A DNA stretch of 35,029 nt from Dehalococcoidia bacterium (GTDB lineage: Bacteria > Chloroflexota > Dehalococcoidia > UBA2979): positions 1-35,029 of the forward strand of contig JAUXUW010000152.1 of the NCBI GenBank assembly GCA_030684635.1. The letters are read 5' to 3'. Below are positions 17,101-26,002 of the stretch, in pieces. The translations under genes and the position numbers were made by a program. Within the stretch, counting starts at the first letter, position 1. Each line of letters opens with the position of its first letter. Under the pieces are notes generated by a model. That model was not told where the DNA came from and ran no database searches. It was given only the letters and a program-made list of their open reading frames with translations.

Positions 17101-17398
17101 ACAGCGGCGTCCGGGTCGCGTCGACCGAGCGCTGGAAGTGCGGGTTGGTGATGGCGGATGGGACGACGAGGTCGACCGGCCGCCCGAACAACGCCTCCAG
17201 CGCCTCCAGCAGCCCGAAGTACCGGTCGGCGTAGCCAGGGGCCTCCGGGGCGATGAACTCGACGAGGAAGTCCAGGTCGCTTTCCCCCGTGCGGTACGTG
17301 CCGCCGGTGGCGGAACCGAACAATTCGAGCCGGAGCACGCCGAAGCGCTCGCATAGCGTGGCGATCTCATCCTGATGCTGTTCAATACTTGCGAGCAT
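17090..17398 (-). CDS. mntA: MntA-like minimal nucleotidyltransferase antitoxin
   Basis: RLELFGSATGGTYRTGESDLDFLVEF (GSX10DXD); 11-bp overlap with HepT gene; GGAGGAG Shine-Dalgarno upstream. Confidence 0.88.
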   Translation of the reverse strand: MLASIEQHQDEIATLCERFGVLRLELFGSATGGTYRTGESDLDFLVEFIAPEAPGYADRYFGLLEALEALFGRPVDLVVPSAITNPHFQRSVDATRTPLYAA

Positions 17399-17443
17399 GA
17401 TCGACTCCTCCGCAGAGGATACCTGAGTGCTCCGCCCGTTGAT

Positions 17444-18097
17444 CTACTTCGCGCGCAGCGCCCCGATGCGCTGCCAGATCGCGTGCGTGACCTGCATCGC
17501 CGGCTTCGTCGCGTCGAGGACGAGCCAGCGGGCGGGGTCGTCCGCGGCCTGCTCCAGGAAGCCGCGCCGCACGCGACGGTGGAACTCGATCCCGGCGCGT
17601 TCCAGGTAGTCGCGGCCCTTGCCGGTGCGTTCGAACCCCTGCTCCGGCTCCAGGTCCAGCAGCACCACCAGGTCCGGTTGCAGGCCCCCCGTCGCCGCCT
17701 CGTTCACCGCGTCCACCACCTCGCGAGGTAGTCCGCGGCCGTGGTGCTGGTAGGCGACGGTGGAGCCGGTGAAGCGGTCGGAGATCACCGCCGCGCCGGA
17801 CTCCAGCGCGGGGCGGATGACCTGCCGCACCAGCTGGGCGCGCGCGGCGTTGAAGATCAGCAGTTCGCTCTCCGGCGAGGGCGGCGGCTCGTCATCGGTC
17901 GTGGCGAAGAGCGCCTCGCGCAGCCGCTCGCCGAGCGCCGTGCCGCCGGGTTCGCGACAGGTCACGACGCTCCAGCCCTCCCGTTCGAGGAGGCGGCGCA
18001 GGCCGTCGATCTGCGTCGACTTTCCCGCGCCCTCGCCACCCTCGAGCGTCACGAACACACCGCGCCCGCGCGGGCCGGGAGGTGCGTCCGGCGTCAC
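17444..18097 (-). CDS. tmk: Thymidylate kinase
   Basis: GVFVTLEGGEGAGKSTQIDGLRRLL; REPGGTALGERLREALF; SDRFTGSTVAYQHHGRGL. Confidence 0.95.
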   Translation of the reverse strand: MTPDAPPGPRGRGVFVTLEGGEGAGKSTQIDGLRRLLEREGWSVVTCREPGGTALGERLREALFATTDDEPPPSPESELLIFNAARAQLVRQVIRPALESGAAVISDRFTGSTVAYQHHGRGLPREVVDAVNEAATGGLQPDLVVLLDLEPEQGFERTGKGRDYLERAGIEFHRRVRRGFLEQAADDPARWLVLDATKPAMQVTHAIWQRIGALRAK

Positions 18098-19794
18098 TCC
18101 TCGTCGTCCCAGCCAATGCTGCCGGGCGGCACCGTCTCCTGCAGGATCGTGACGCGCCGGAACGGCTCGCGACCCTTCGAGACGGAGCGGAGGCCGGCGC
18201 GGCTTACGAGTTCGTGCTGGCGACGGCGCAGGTACGAGGTCTGAGGCGACAGTTCCACCGAGGAGGCGCCGCGGAACGTCACCTCCGCGACGCCGCTCTC
18301 CGCCTCGCGCAGCGCGGCGGTGGTCGGGTCGTCGGTCGCGCCCTCGCCGCGCAGGGCGAGCAACTGGCGCTCGATCTGCGGTCCGGTGTTGTTGCGCAGG
18401 ACGTAGATCGGGATGCCGCGCTCCTCGGCCTGCTTCAGCGGGCCGCTGCGGCGGCGGTAGTACGGGCGCAACGTGAAGACGGCGTCTGCCTCCTTCACGC
18501 TGTCCACGATGCGCGCCGCGGAGCGCGTGTCCGCGATTGCCTGCTCCAGCCGGCCGCGGCTGATCCCGAACGGCAGGAGGCGCTTCTCCGGCCCGCCCGG
18601 TGCAGCCGGGAGCGACCGAGCGCGTTCCGTCTGCTGGCGCGCGCGGAGCGGCTCGTCAGGCGATGCGCGCAGTGGCACGCGCTCCACATGCTGCACCTCG
18701 CCCGCCTCGCCGGCGACGCGAATCTCCGCCTCCACCTCGTAGCCACGGAGCAGGGAGTCCACCGTCTGCGCCACGTCCTCGTGGATCGCGAGCCGGCGGA
18801 ACGACTGGATCTCCACCAGCACCTCGAACGTGGGCGGGTTGCGCCGCTCCAGCACGGTCTTCTGCGTGCCGCGGCGGCGCGCCTCTTCGTCGGAGATCGT
18901 CACCGACTCGATGCCGCCGATGAGGTCGGAGAGCGTCGGGTTCTGCATGAGGTTGGAGAGCGTCGTGCCGTGCGCCGTGGCGATGAGCTGCACGCCGCGT
19001 TCTGCGATCGTGCGCGCCGCCTCCGCCTCAGCGCCGGTGCCGATCTCGTCGATAACCACCACTTCAGGCGTGTGGTTCTCCACCGCCTCGATCATCACCT
19101 CGTGCTGCATCGCGACGCGCGGCACCTGCATGCGGCGCGAGCGGCCGATGCCGTGGTGCGGGATGTCGCCGTCGCCGCCGATCTCGTTGGAGGTGTCCAC
19201 GATCACGACGCGCTTGTTCAGTTCGTCCGCGAGCATCCGCGCGACGTCGCGCAGCATCGTGGTCTTGCCCACGCCCGGGGGACCCAGCAGCAGCACGCTG
19301 CGGCCCGACTCGATGATGTCGTGCATGACCTGGCCGGAGCCGGACACCGACCGGCCGATGCGGCAGGTGAGGCCCACGATGTGGCCTCGGCGGTTTCGGA
19401 TGCCGGAGATGCGGTGCAGTGTCCGAGGAATGCCGGCGCGGTTGTCATCGCCGAACTCGGAGACCTGCGCGACCACGTGCGAGATCTCGGTGTCGGCGAC
19501 CTCCAGGTCGCTCAGGGAGACTTCGTTGCCGCGGTAGCGCGCCGTGGGCCGGCGGCCGAGGTCCAGCACGATTTCGATGAGCCCGTCGTACCCCTGTGCG
19601 CGGACGGCGTCCGCGATGCGCGCGGGCATGATCCCGACGAGGAGATCGATCTCCTGCCGCTCCTCCTCCGTCATCTCATGAAGGGGACCGTCGTCGTCAT
19701 CAGTGAGCGGGTCGTGCGCGAACACCTCCTCCTCGACGTCGTCGTCGAAGGCATCGGAGTCGTGCGTGCCGAAGGTGCGTGCGGACTCTCTCAT
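18094..19794 (-). CDS. SpoIIIAA/Ycf45-like AAA ATPase with C-terminal R3H-like nucleic-acid-binding region
   Basis: GPPGVGKTTMLRDVARMLADELNKRVVIVDTSNEIGGDGDIPHHGIGRSRRMQV...VVVIDEIGT; C-terminal SYLRRRQHELVSRAGLRSVSKGREPFRRVTIL. Confidence 0.88.
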   Translation of the reverse strand: MRESARTFGTHDSDAFDDDVEEEVFAHDPLTDDDDGPLHEMTEEERQEIDLLVGIMPARIADAVRAQGYDGLIEIVLDLGRRPTARYRGNEVSLSDLEVADTEISHVVAQVSEFGDDNRAGIPRTLHRISGIRNRRGHIVGLTCRIGRSVSGSGQVMHDIIESGRSVLLLGPPGVGKTTMLRDVARMLADELNKRVVIVDTSNEIGGDGDIPHHGIGRSRRMQVPRVAMQHEVMIEAVENHTPEVVVIDEIGTGAEAEAARTIAERGVQLIATAHGTTLSNLMQNPTLSDLIGGIESVTISDEEARRRGTQKTVLERRNPPTFEVLVEIQSFRRLAIHEDVAQTVDSLLRGYEVEAEIRVAGEAGEVQHVERVPLRASPDEPLRARQQTERARSLPAAPGGPEKRLLPFGISRGRLEQAIADTRSAARIVDSVKEADAVFTLRPYYRRRSGPLKQAEERGIPIYVLRNNTGPQIERQLLALRGEGATDDPTTAALREAESGVAEVTFRGASSVELSPQTSYLRRRQHELVSRAGLRSVSKGREPFRRVTILQETVPPGSIGWDDEE

Positions 19795-19823
19795 GCGGTC
19801 GTCTCGACCTCCGTGTCCGGCGA

Positions 19824-20765
19824 TCAGCCGGTGATCGGAACCCCTGCCCGGGCGTACGCCTCTTCGCGTACGGGCCGGGCAATGCGCTTACAGAAGAGCG
19901 CGAACGTGCGCTCCGGCTCCAGCCCCGCCCGCCTGAGCGCGGCCTCTTCCTCAACCCCGCTGGCCGGCACCAGTGCCAGGTGCCGGTCCGACTCCTCCAG
20001 GCGTGCCGCGACCGCGCCCAGCAGCGCGTCGGCGGCGGCAGCCGCGCCCGGCGTCACCGTGAGGGTGAACTGGCCGGTGCGGGAGGTGCGGGCGAAGGCG
20101 ACCACCTGGCCGGCCTGTTCCGCCACTACCACGCTACCGCGTTCGATCCATCGGTGCTCCTGGAGCGCAGCCCACTCGTCCAGCGTCATCGCCAGTGCCT
20201 GCCGCGCCTCAGCCGGCCAGGAGCGGGAATAGACATGGAACATCGCGCTGGTGTCCGCCGGCGTCGCCTCTCGCAGCGCGACCTCCGTCGAGGGTGCCCC
20301 GGGCGTCAGCCGTCCCACCCAGAGCCGCTCCAGCACCACCGGCCGGAAGCCGGCGCGTGGCGCGTCCTCCTGCGCCGGCGATCCCTCCGGCGTGCGGAGC
20401 ACCAGGTGGGTCACCTCCGCCTCCGCCGCCGCCACCGAGGCCTGCCGGAGCAGGTCGCCGATGATCGCCGGGCCGCCCTCGGACGCTTCGGCGTCGATCA
20501 GGGCGTCGATCTGCCAGGCGTGGCGGGCGGAGAGGTCACGGGCGGTGGCGATGCCGCGGATCTCGCGGCCGGCCAGGGAGATCCAGGTGCGCCGTCCCAG
20601 GTGCAGCCACTGGTCGATCGCGGCAGACAGCGGGCGGGCGGCACTCGGCGGTTCGGTCAGGTGTTCGCGCGTGACCGCAAGGTTCTCCCGCACCTCATCG
20701 TCGAACGTGACGAGGGCGACCAGGTCGGTGGGCCTGGGTGCGCGGGTGTCGGTCATCGCTGTCAT
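19824..20765 (-). CDS. GNAT-like N-acetyltransferase
   Basis: REATPADTSAMFHVYSRSWPAEARQALAMTLDEWAALQEHRWIERGSVVVAEQAGQVVAFARTSRTGQFTLTVTP; start at 20765 or 20756. Confidence 0.65.
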   Translation of the reverse strand: MTAMTDTRAPRPTDLVALVTFDDEVRENLAVTREHLTEPPSAARPLSAAIDQWLHLGRRTWISLAGREIRGIATARDLSARHAWQIDALIDAEASEGGPAIIGDLLRQASVAAAEAEVTHLVLRTPEGSPAQEDAPRAGFRPVVLERLWVGRLTPGAPSTEVALREATPADTSAMFHVYSRSWPAEARQALAMTLDEWAALQEHRWIERGSVVVAEQAGQVVAFARTSRTGQFTLTVTPGAAAAADALLGAVAARLEESDRHLALVPASGVEEEAALRRAGLEPERTFALFCKRIARPVREEAYARAGVPITG

Positions 20766-20766
20766 G

Positions 20767-21414
20767 CTACCCCGTGGTGGTTCGTCTTGCGGCCTCCACG
20801 ACCCGTACAAACAACTCGTGGACGCGGCGGTCGTGCGTCAGCTCCGGGTGGAAGGAGGTGGCCAGCAGGTTGCCCTGCCGTGCCGCCACGATCTCCCCGT
20901 CCGGGAGCGCCGCCAGCACCTCCACCCCCTCGCCCACACTCAGGATGATGGGGGCACGGATGAAGATCGCACGCAACGGCTCGCCGGGCACGCCCTTGAT
21001 GTCCAGGTCGGCCTCGAACGAGTCGAGCTGCCGCCCGAAGGCGTTGCGCTCCACCGTGATGTCCATGACCGCGAGCGGCGGCCGGTCGAGGTTGGTGACG
21101 GTCTTCGCCAGCAGGATCGCGCCGGCGCAGGTGCCCCAGGCGGGCAGGCCCTCGTGCAGGCGCGCGCGGAGCGGGGCCATCAGCCCGAAGGCGATCAGCA
21201 GCCGTGCGATCGTGGTGCTCTCGCCGCCGGGGAGGATGAGCCCGTCCACCTCGGCCAGTTGCGCCTCGGTGCGGACCTCCACCGCCTCTACGCCGCACTC
21301 CTGGAGCATCACGATGTGCTCCGCGAAGTCGCCCTGCAGGGCGAGCACGCCGATCCGCAATGCGGGGGTGACGCTGCTCGTCGGCAGGGACGCAGGTGCG
21401 CTGGTGCTCGGCAT
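20767..21414 (-). CDS. pdxT: Pyridoxal 5'-phosphate synthase glutaminase subunit PdxT
   Basis: RIGVLALQGDFAEHIVMLQECG; GLILPGGESTTIARLL; GTCAGAILLA; SFHPELTHDRRVHELF. Confidence 0.96.
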   Translation of the reverse strand: MPSTSAPASLPTSSVTPALRIGVLALQGDFAEHIVMLQECGVEAVEVRTEAQLAEVDGLILPGGESTTIARLLIAFGLMAPLRARLHEGLPAWGTCAGAILLAKTVTNLDRPPLAVMDITVERNAFGRQLDSFEADLDIKGVPGEPLRAIFIRAPIILSVGEGVEVLAALPDGEIVAARQGNLLATSFHPELTHDRRVHELFVRVVEAARRTTTG

Positions 21415-21423
21415 GCCCGGCGG

Positions 21424-22386
21424 TTAGTTACCCCGTCCGGCCAGGAGCTCCTCGGGCTTCATCTGCGCGGTGGAGATGCCGCGCATCGCCTCGTCCGGGA
21501 TCTCCGCGGAGACCTCCGCGAGGATCTTCGGGTCGTTGAAGTGCGTCACGGCCTTCACGATCGCGGCGGCCATCTGCCCCTGCACCTTGCGGCGCGCAGC
21601 CTCGGTCGGCTCGTTGAGGCCGGACTTGAAGATGCCCGAGCCGACGAACACGCCCTCGGCGCCCAGCTGCATCATCAGCGCGGCGTCCGCGGGGGTGGCC
21701 ACGCCACCGGCGGAGAAGTTCACCACCGGCAACTTGCCCAGGCGCTTCACTTCGCGCAGGAGGTCGATCGGCACCTGCAGATCCTTCGCGGCGATGAAGA
21801 CCTCGTCGTCGCGGAGGGACTGGATGCGGCGGATCTCGCCCTGGATCGAGCGCATGTGGCGGACGGCCTCCACGATGTCGCCGGTCCCGGCCTCGCCCTT
21901 CGTGCGGATCATCGCCGCGCCCTCGGAGATGCGCCGCAGCGCCTCGCCCAGGTTGCGCGCGCCACAGACGAACGGCGCCTTGAACTGGTGCTTGTCGATG
22001 TGGTTGACCTCGTCGGCCATCGTCAGCACCTCGGACTCATCGATGTAGTCGATGCCGAGCGCCTCAAGGATCTGGGCCTCCACGAAGTGGCCGATGCGGG
22101 CCTTGGCCATCACCGGGATGGAGACGGCGGCCTGGATCTCCTTGATCTTCTTGACGTGGCTCATCCGGGCCACGCCGCCCTCCTTGCGGATGTCGGAGGG
22201 CACGCGCTCCAGCGCCATGACGGCGCAGGCGCCCGCCTCCTGGGCGATCACGGCCTGCTCGGCGTCCGTGACGTCCATGATGACGCCACCCTTCAGCATC
22301 TGGGCCAGGCCAGCCTTCACCGTCCACGTGGCGGTGTCGCCCTGCGCGTGGTGAGAGGTGCCGTTGTTCGTGCCGTTGCTGGTCAT
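21424..22386 (-). CDS. pdxS: Pyridoxal 5'-phosphate synthase lyase subunit PdxS
   Basis: [62 protein letters not shown], near-invariant PdxS sequence. Confidence 0.98.
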   Translation of the reverse strand: MTSNGTNNGTSHHAQGDTATWTVKAGLAQMLKGGVIMDVTDAEQAVIAQEAGACAVMALERVPSDIRKEGGVARMSHVKKIKEIQAAVSIPVMAKARIGHFVEAQILEALGIDYIDESEVLTMADEVNHIDKHQFKAPFVCGARNLGEALRRISEGAAMIRTKGEAGTGDIVEAVRHMRSIQGEIRRIQSLRDDEVFIAAKDLQVPIDLLREVKRLGKLPVVNFSAGGVATPADAALMMQLGAEGVFVGSGIFKSGLNEPTEAARRKVQGQMAAAIVKAVTHFNDPKILAEVSAEIPDEAMRGISTAQMKPEELLAGRGN

Positions 22387-22419
22387 AATGCTCCCGATCA
22401 GGCTGGAAAATCAGTCCTT

Positions 22420-22430
22420 ATTGTACGCCC
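22420..22430 (-). promoter_or_regulatory. Candidate extended -10 promoter element GGGCGTACAAT for pdxS operon
   Basis: Minus-strand GGGCGTACAAT about 34 bp upstream of the pdxS ATG; GGGAG Shine-Dalgarno follows. Confidence 0.5.
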
Positions 22431-22583
22431 GCGCATTGATAGCGTGTTTCGGGACGCCATCCGCCGCTTCTCCTCGGGCGTCCCGGCGTGCACCTCGCAC
22501 TCGGCACCCGTATCCTCCCGCGCATGGTCTCTCGAGGGCTCCCCGAACGGCGCTGGCGCGATGAGCACGTCTTTGACGGCGGC

Positions 22584-23120
22584 ATGCTCATTGGCCTGGT
22601 CACCGACTCCCACATCCCGGAGGCTCGCCGCGAACTGTTCGAGGAGGTATACGCCGCCTTCCGCGACGTCGACCTGATCCTCCACGGCGGTGACATGCAC
22701 GACATCGTGGTGCTGGACTGGCTGGAGCAGCGCTGCGGAAAGCCGGTGCTGGGCGTCTGCGGGAACGGCGACGACGGCTCCAGTGGCCGCACGATCGCCC
22801 CGAACGACCCTCGACTCCCCTACAACCAGCTCCTCCACATCGGTGGGTTCAGGGTGGGGATGACCCATGACTTCCCGGACCGCGACATCAACGGCGCGGC
22901 CACCCTGGACGAGCGGATGGAGCGCCACTTCGGCGGCCCCGTCCACGTGGTGGTGGCGGGCGACACCCACGTCCCGCTGGTGAAGACCTGGCGCGGGACG
23001 CTGATCGTCAACTCTGGTTCGCCGACGTACCCTCGCAACCTGAGCACGCAGCTCGGCACGGTCGGCTACCTGGACATCCGGGACGGCCGCGTGGACGCCT
23101 GGATCGAGCAACTGCACTAG
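22584..23120 (+). CDS. YfcE/MJ0936-type metallophosphoesterase
   Basis: MLIGLVTDSHIPEARRELFEEVYAAFRDVDLILHGGDMHDIVVLDWLE...VCGNGDD...VVVAGDTHVPLVKTWRGTLIVNSGSPTYPRN. Confidence 0.92.
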   Translation: MLIGLVTDSHIPEARRELFEEVYAAFRDVDLILHGGDMHDIVVLDWLEQRCGKPVLGVCGNGDDGSSGRTIAPNDPRLPYNQLLHIGGFRVGMTHDFPDRDINGAATLDERMERHFGGPVHVVVAGDTHVPLVKTWRGTLIVNSGSPTYPRNLSTQLGTVGYLDIRDGRVDAWIEQLH

Positions 23121-23196
23121 GTCCCGCCTCGACCCGCTCACGGAACCGCCGCGGCCCCGCCAGCGTCTCAGGGACACGAGACCGAGGGGGTACCGA

Positions 23197-24216
23197 ATGT
23201 CCGCCATCGCCAATGTCATCCGCGCCGTGAACCACCGCCTGCTCATCCTGGCCGCGATCCTGCTCGCGCTGGGCATCATCTGGGCGGCCTGGGTGGCGGC
23301 CGGAAGTCCCGGCCGAGGCGCGGATGACTCCGCCTCTCTCGACTCTGGCGGCGGCTTCGGAGGGACCACCTCGGTCGCGCCCTCGGGCGCCATGCCCCCC
23401 GTCGCCACTGATGGCGGCTTCGCGATTCCCGAGGAGTCGAAGGGCGAGTCCGGCGTCGGCGTGACCGGAAGCGGCGGCGACTACCAGGTCCCGCAGGGCC
23501 TCGGCCGCACCGTCATCCGCAACGGCCAGCTCCAGATGCAGGTGGAGTCCGTATCCACCACCTTCGACCGCGTGCGCCTCGCGACGGAGGCCGCCGGCGG
23601 CTACGTGGCCGATTCCAGCATCAGCGGCCGAGACAAGTACCAGTCCGCCTGGCTCACGATCCGCATCCCCGCCGACCGGTTCGCACAGGTCGTGACCGAA
23701 CTCCAGGGCCTTGCGGTGGAGGTGGACGCCTTCTCCACGAACTCCCAGGACGTGACGGAGGAGTACGCGGACCTGCAGGCCACGATCCGCAACCTGAGGG
23801 CGGTGGAGAGCCAGTACCTGGAACTCCTCGGCCGCGCGCAGGACATCGGCGAGGTGCTGCAGGTGCAGGACCGGCTGAACCAGGTCCGCATGCAGATCGA
23901 CCAGGTGCAGGGCCGGATCAACCTGCTGGACCAGCTGACCTCGCTCGCCACGCTGACCGTGTACCTGACCCCCGTGGCGGACATCGTCGACACCGAGCCC
24001 TCGGACAGCATCGGCGACGCCGTGCGCGAGGCGTGGGAGGCCTCCCTGGAGACGCTGGAATCGATCGCCCGGGGCGTGCTTGTGGCGGTCGTCTACTCCT
24101 GGTGGATCATCCCGTTGCTGCTGGTCGGCGGCCTGCTGGCTCGCCGGGCGCTCGCGCGGCGGACGCCGGCCGAGGCCGGCAGCGGTCGCGTTGACACCCC
24201 GGAGGGGTCGGCCTAG
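23197..24216 (+). CDS. DUF4349 domain-containing membrane protein
   Basis: N-terminal TM, Gly/Ser linker, then GRTVIRNGQLQMQVESVSTTFDRVRLATEAAGGYVADSSISGRD...LTIRIPADRFAQVVTELQGLAVEVDAFSTNSQDVTEEYADLQATIRNLRAVESQYLELL, C-terminal TM. Confidence 0.9.
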   Translation: MSAIANVIRAVNHRLLILAAILLALGIIWAAWVAAGSPGRGADDSASLDSGGGFGGTTSVAPSGAMPPVATDGGFAIPEESKGESGVGVTGSGGDYQVPQGLGRTVIRNGQLQMQVESVSTTFDRVRLATEAAGGYVADSSISGRDKYQSAWLTIRIPADRFAQVVTELQGLAVEVDAFSTNSQDVTEEYADLQATIRNLRAVESQYLELLGRAQDIGEVLQVQDRLNQVRMQIDQVQGRINLLDQLTSLATLTVYLTPVADIVDTEPSDSIGDAVREAWEASLETLESIARGVLVAVVYSWWIIPLLLVGGLLARRALARRTPAEAGSGRVDTPEGSA

Positions 24217-24265
24217 CGTTTCCTCCCGTGCGCTGGACGAACCAGACAGCGCCCAGGAGGTCCCC

Positions 24266-24430
24266 ATGCGTCGCGGCAGCATCGCCGTCGCGGTTCTCTC
24301 CGTCCTCGGTGGGATCGCGGCGCTGGCCGGGGCCCTGCTGACTGACCAGGTGGTGAGCCCGCTCGCCGCGCTGGGGGTCGTCCTCATCGCCAACGCCGCC
24401 GTCCGCTTCGCGATGGCGACGAGGTCGTAG
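24266..24430 (+). CDS. 54-aa membrane protein with two predicted TM segments
   Basis: AGGAGG Shine-Dalgarno at 24255-24260; MRRGSIAVAVLSVLGGIAALAGALLTDQVVSPLAALGVVLIANAAVRFAMATRS; stop 2 bp before the next gene. Confidence 0.7.
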   Translation: MRRGSIAVAVLSVLGGIAALAGALLTDQVVSPLAALGVVLIANAAVRFAMATRS

Positions 24431-24432
24431 CG

Positions 24433-24888
24433 ATGCCCCAATCGTTCTCCGGCGTGCACTCGATCCTCGTCCCCGTGGACGGGAGCGAGGCGTCCTACCG
24501 CGCCGTGGCCGTGGCCGCCGAGACGGCGAAGCGCGCGAAGGCCCACCTCCACCTCATCCATGTGATCGAGGTCCCGCGCTCCATCCCGCTCGACGCGCCG
24601 CTCGAGGGCGAACTGCAGCGCGGCGAGGCGTACCTGGAGCGCGCCGAGCAGATCGCCTCGGAGCACGGCGTCTCGGTGGAGGGTGACCTGGTGCAGGCGC
24701 GCCAGGCCGGCCACGCCGTGGTGGACGAGGGCGTGGAGCGCGGCGTGGACGCGATCATCCTGGGGATTGACTACCACCGGCCGTTCGGGCGCTTCGAGCT
24801 CGGGCGGCTGCCGCAATACGTGCTGGAGCACTCGCCTGCGCAGGTGTGGCTGATCCGCTACCCCGCGCCGGACGCGCCGCGTCGATAG
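24433..24888 (+). CDS. Universal stress protein (UspA family)
   Basis: HSILVPVDGSEASYRAVAVAAETAKRAKAHLHLIHVIEVP...AIILGIDYHRPFGRFELGRLPQYVLEHSPAQVWLIR. Confidence 0.93.
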   Translation: MPQSFSGVHSILVPVDGSEASYRAVAVAAETAKRAKAHLHLIHVIEVPRSIPLDAPLEGELQRGEAYLERAEQIASEHGVSVEGDLVQARQAGHAVVDEGVERGVDAIILGIDYHRPFGRFELGRLPQYVLEHSPAQVWLIRYPAPDAPRR

Positions 24889-24904
24889 GACGCCGGGAGG
24901 TCGC

Positions 24905-25315
24905 ATGCGCGTTGTGATCATGGGTTGTGGGCGCGTCGGCGCCGGCCTCGCCACCCGTCTTGCCGCGGAGCAGCATCACGTCACCGTGCTGGACACGGAC
25001 GCGTTCGCGTTCCGTCGCCTCCTCCCGGAGTTCGATGGTCGGCGCCTCGTGGGGTCCGGCACGGACGACCGGATGCTGGTGCAGGCCGGCATCGAGACGG
25101 CGGACATGTTCGTCGCGGTCGCCTCCGGGGATAACCGCAACATCCTCGCCTCGCAGAAGGCGCAGAGCATGTATGGCGTAAAGGTGGTGGTCACGCGCGT
25201 GAAGGACCCGCTGCGCGCCGAGCTCTTCGGCCGCCTCGGGCTGCGCACCTTCAGCCCCACCAAGGTCGGCATCGAACTGGCACATGACGCGCTGTTCGCG
25301 CCGGGCGGGCGGTAG
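24905..25315 (+). CDS. TrkA-N (RCK_N)-only potassium-uptake regulatory protein
   Basis: MRVVIMGCGRVGAGLATRLAAEQHHVTVLDTDAFAFRRL...DMFVAVASGDNRNILASQKAQ. Confidence 0.9.
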   Translation: MRVVIMGCGRVGAGLATRLAAEQHHVTVLDTDAFAFRRLLPEFDGRRLVGSGTDDRMLVQAGIETADMFVAVASGDNRNILASQKAQSMYGVKVVVTRVKDPLRAELFGRLGLRTFSPTKVGIELAHDALFAPGGR

Positions 25316-25317
25316 CC

Positions 25318-26001
25318 ATGTACATCATCGTCGTGGGCGGTGGGAACGTCGGGTACGGCCTCGCGCTGGAGCTGCAGCAACTCCCGGACTACGAGGTCAC
25401 GATCGTCGAACTGAGCGGCTCGCGCGCCAGCGCGCTGCGCGACGAACTCGGCGAAATGGTGGTGCACGGGGACGGCTCCGAGATCGCGTTCCTCGAGGGA
25501 GTCGGCGCGCGCCGTGCGGAACTACTGATCGCGGTGACCGCGGACGACGGCGCGAACCTGGTGACGGCGCAGGTGGCACGCCACTGGTTCAAGATCCCGC
25601 GCGTGATCACTCGTGTGAACGACCCGCGCAACGAGGCGCTGTTCCGCAAACTGGGCGTCGACTCCATCGTCTCCGCCTCGGACGCGGTGATGGCGCAGAT
25701 CGAGGCGACCATGCCGGAGCACACGCTGGTGCCGCTGATGGCGCTGGAGAGCGCCGGGCTGCGCGTGGTATCCATGCGCGTACAGGCGGGCTCCACCGCG
25801 GAAGGCAAGGCGTTGCGCGACCTTACGCTCCCCACGGGCGTCCTCATCACCATCGTGATCACGCCGGACGGCGCCCTGGCCCCGGACGGCTCCACCGTGC
25901 TCCGCCATGGCGACGAGATCATCGCCGTCATCCCGCGCGAGGCGGACGAGACGCTCCGTGCGATGGTCACCGGCGCCCACCCTGACGACGGCCGGTCGTA
26001 G
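25318..26001 (+). CDS. TrkA family protein (RCK_N + RCK_C)
   Basis: MYIIVVGGGNVGYGLALELQQLPDYEVTIVELSG...ELLIAVTADDGANLVTAQVARHWF; C-terminal TrkA-C region. Confidence 0.93.
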   Translation: MYIIVVGGGNVGYGLALELQQLPDYEVTIVELSGSRASALRDELGEMVVHGDGSEIAFLEGVGARRAELLIAVTADDGANLVTAQVARHWFKIPRVITRVNDPRNEALFRKLGVDSIVSASDAVMAQIEATMPEHTLVPLMALESAGLRVVSMRVQAGSTAEGKALRDLTLPTGVLITIVITPDGALAPDGSTVLRHGDEIIAVIPREADETLRAMVTGAHPDDGRS

Positions 26002-26002
26002 C

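Noticed and set aside
18082-20232. 716-aa plus-strand ORF
   Set aside because: Antisense to the SpoIIIAA/R3H ATPase and GNAT genes; no domain signature.
20251-22677. 808-aa plus-strand ORF
   Set aside because: Antisense to pdxS, pdxT and GNAT; crosses their intergenic and promoter sequence.
23008-24954. 648-aa minus-strand ORF
   Set aside because: Antisense to YfcE, DUF4349 and UspA genes, which have clear family motifs.
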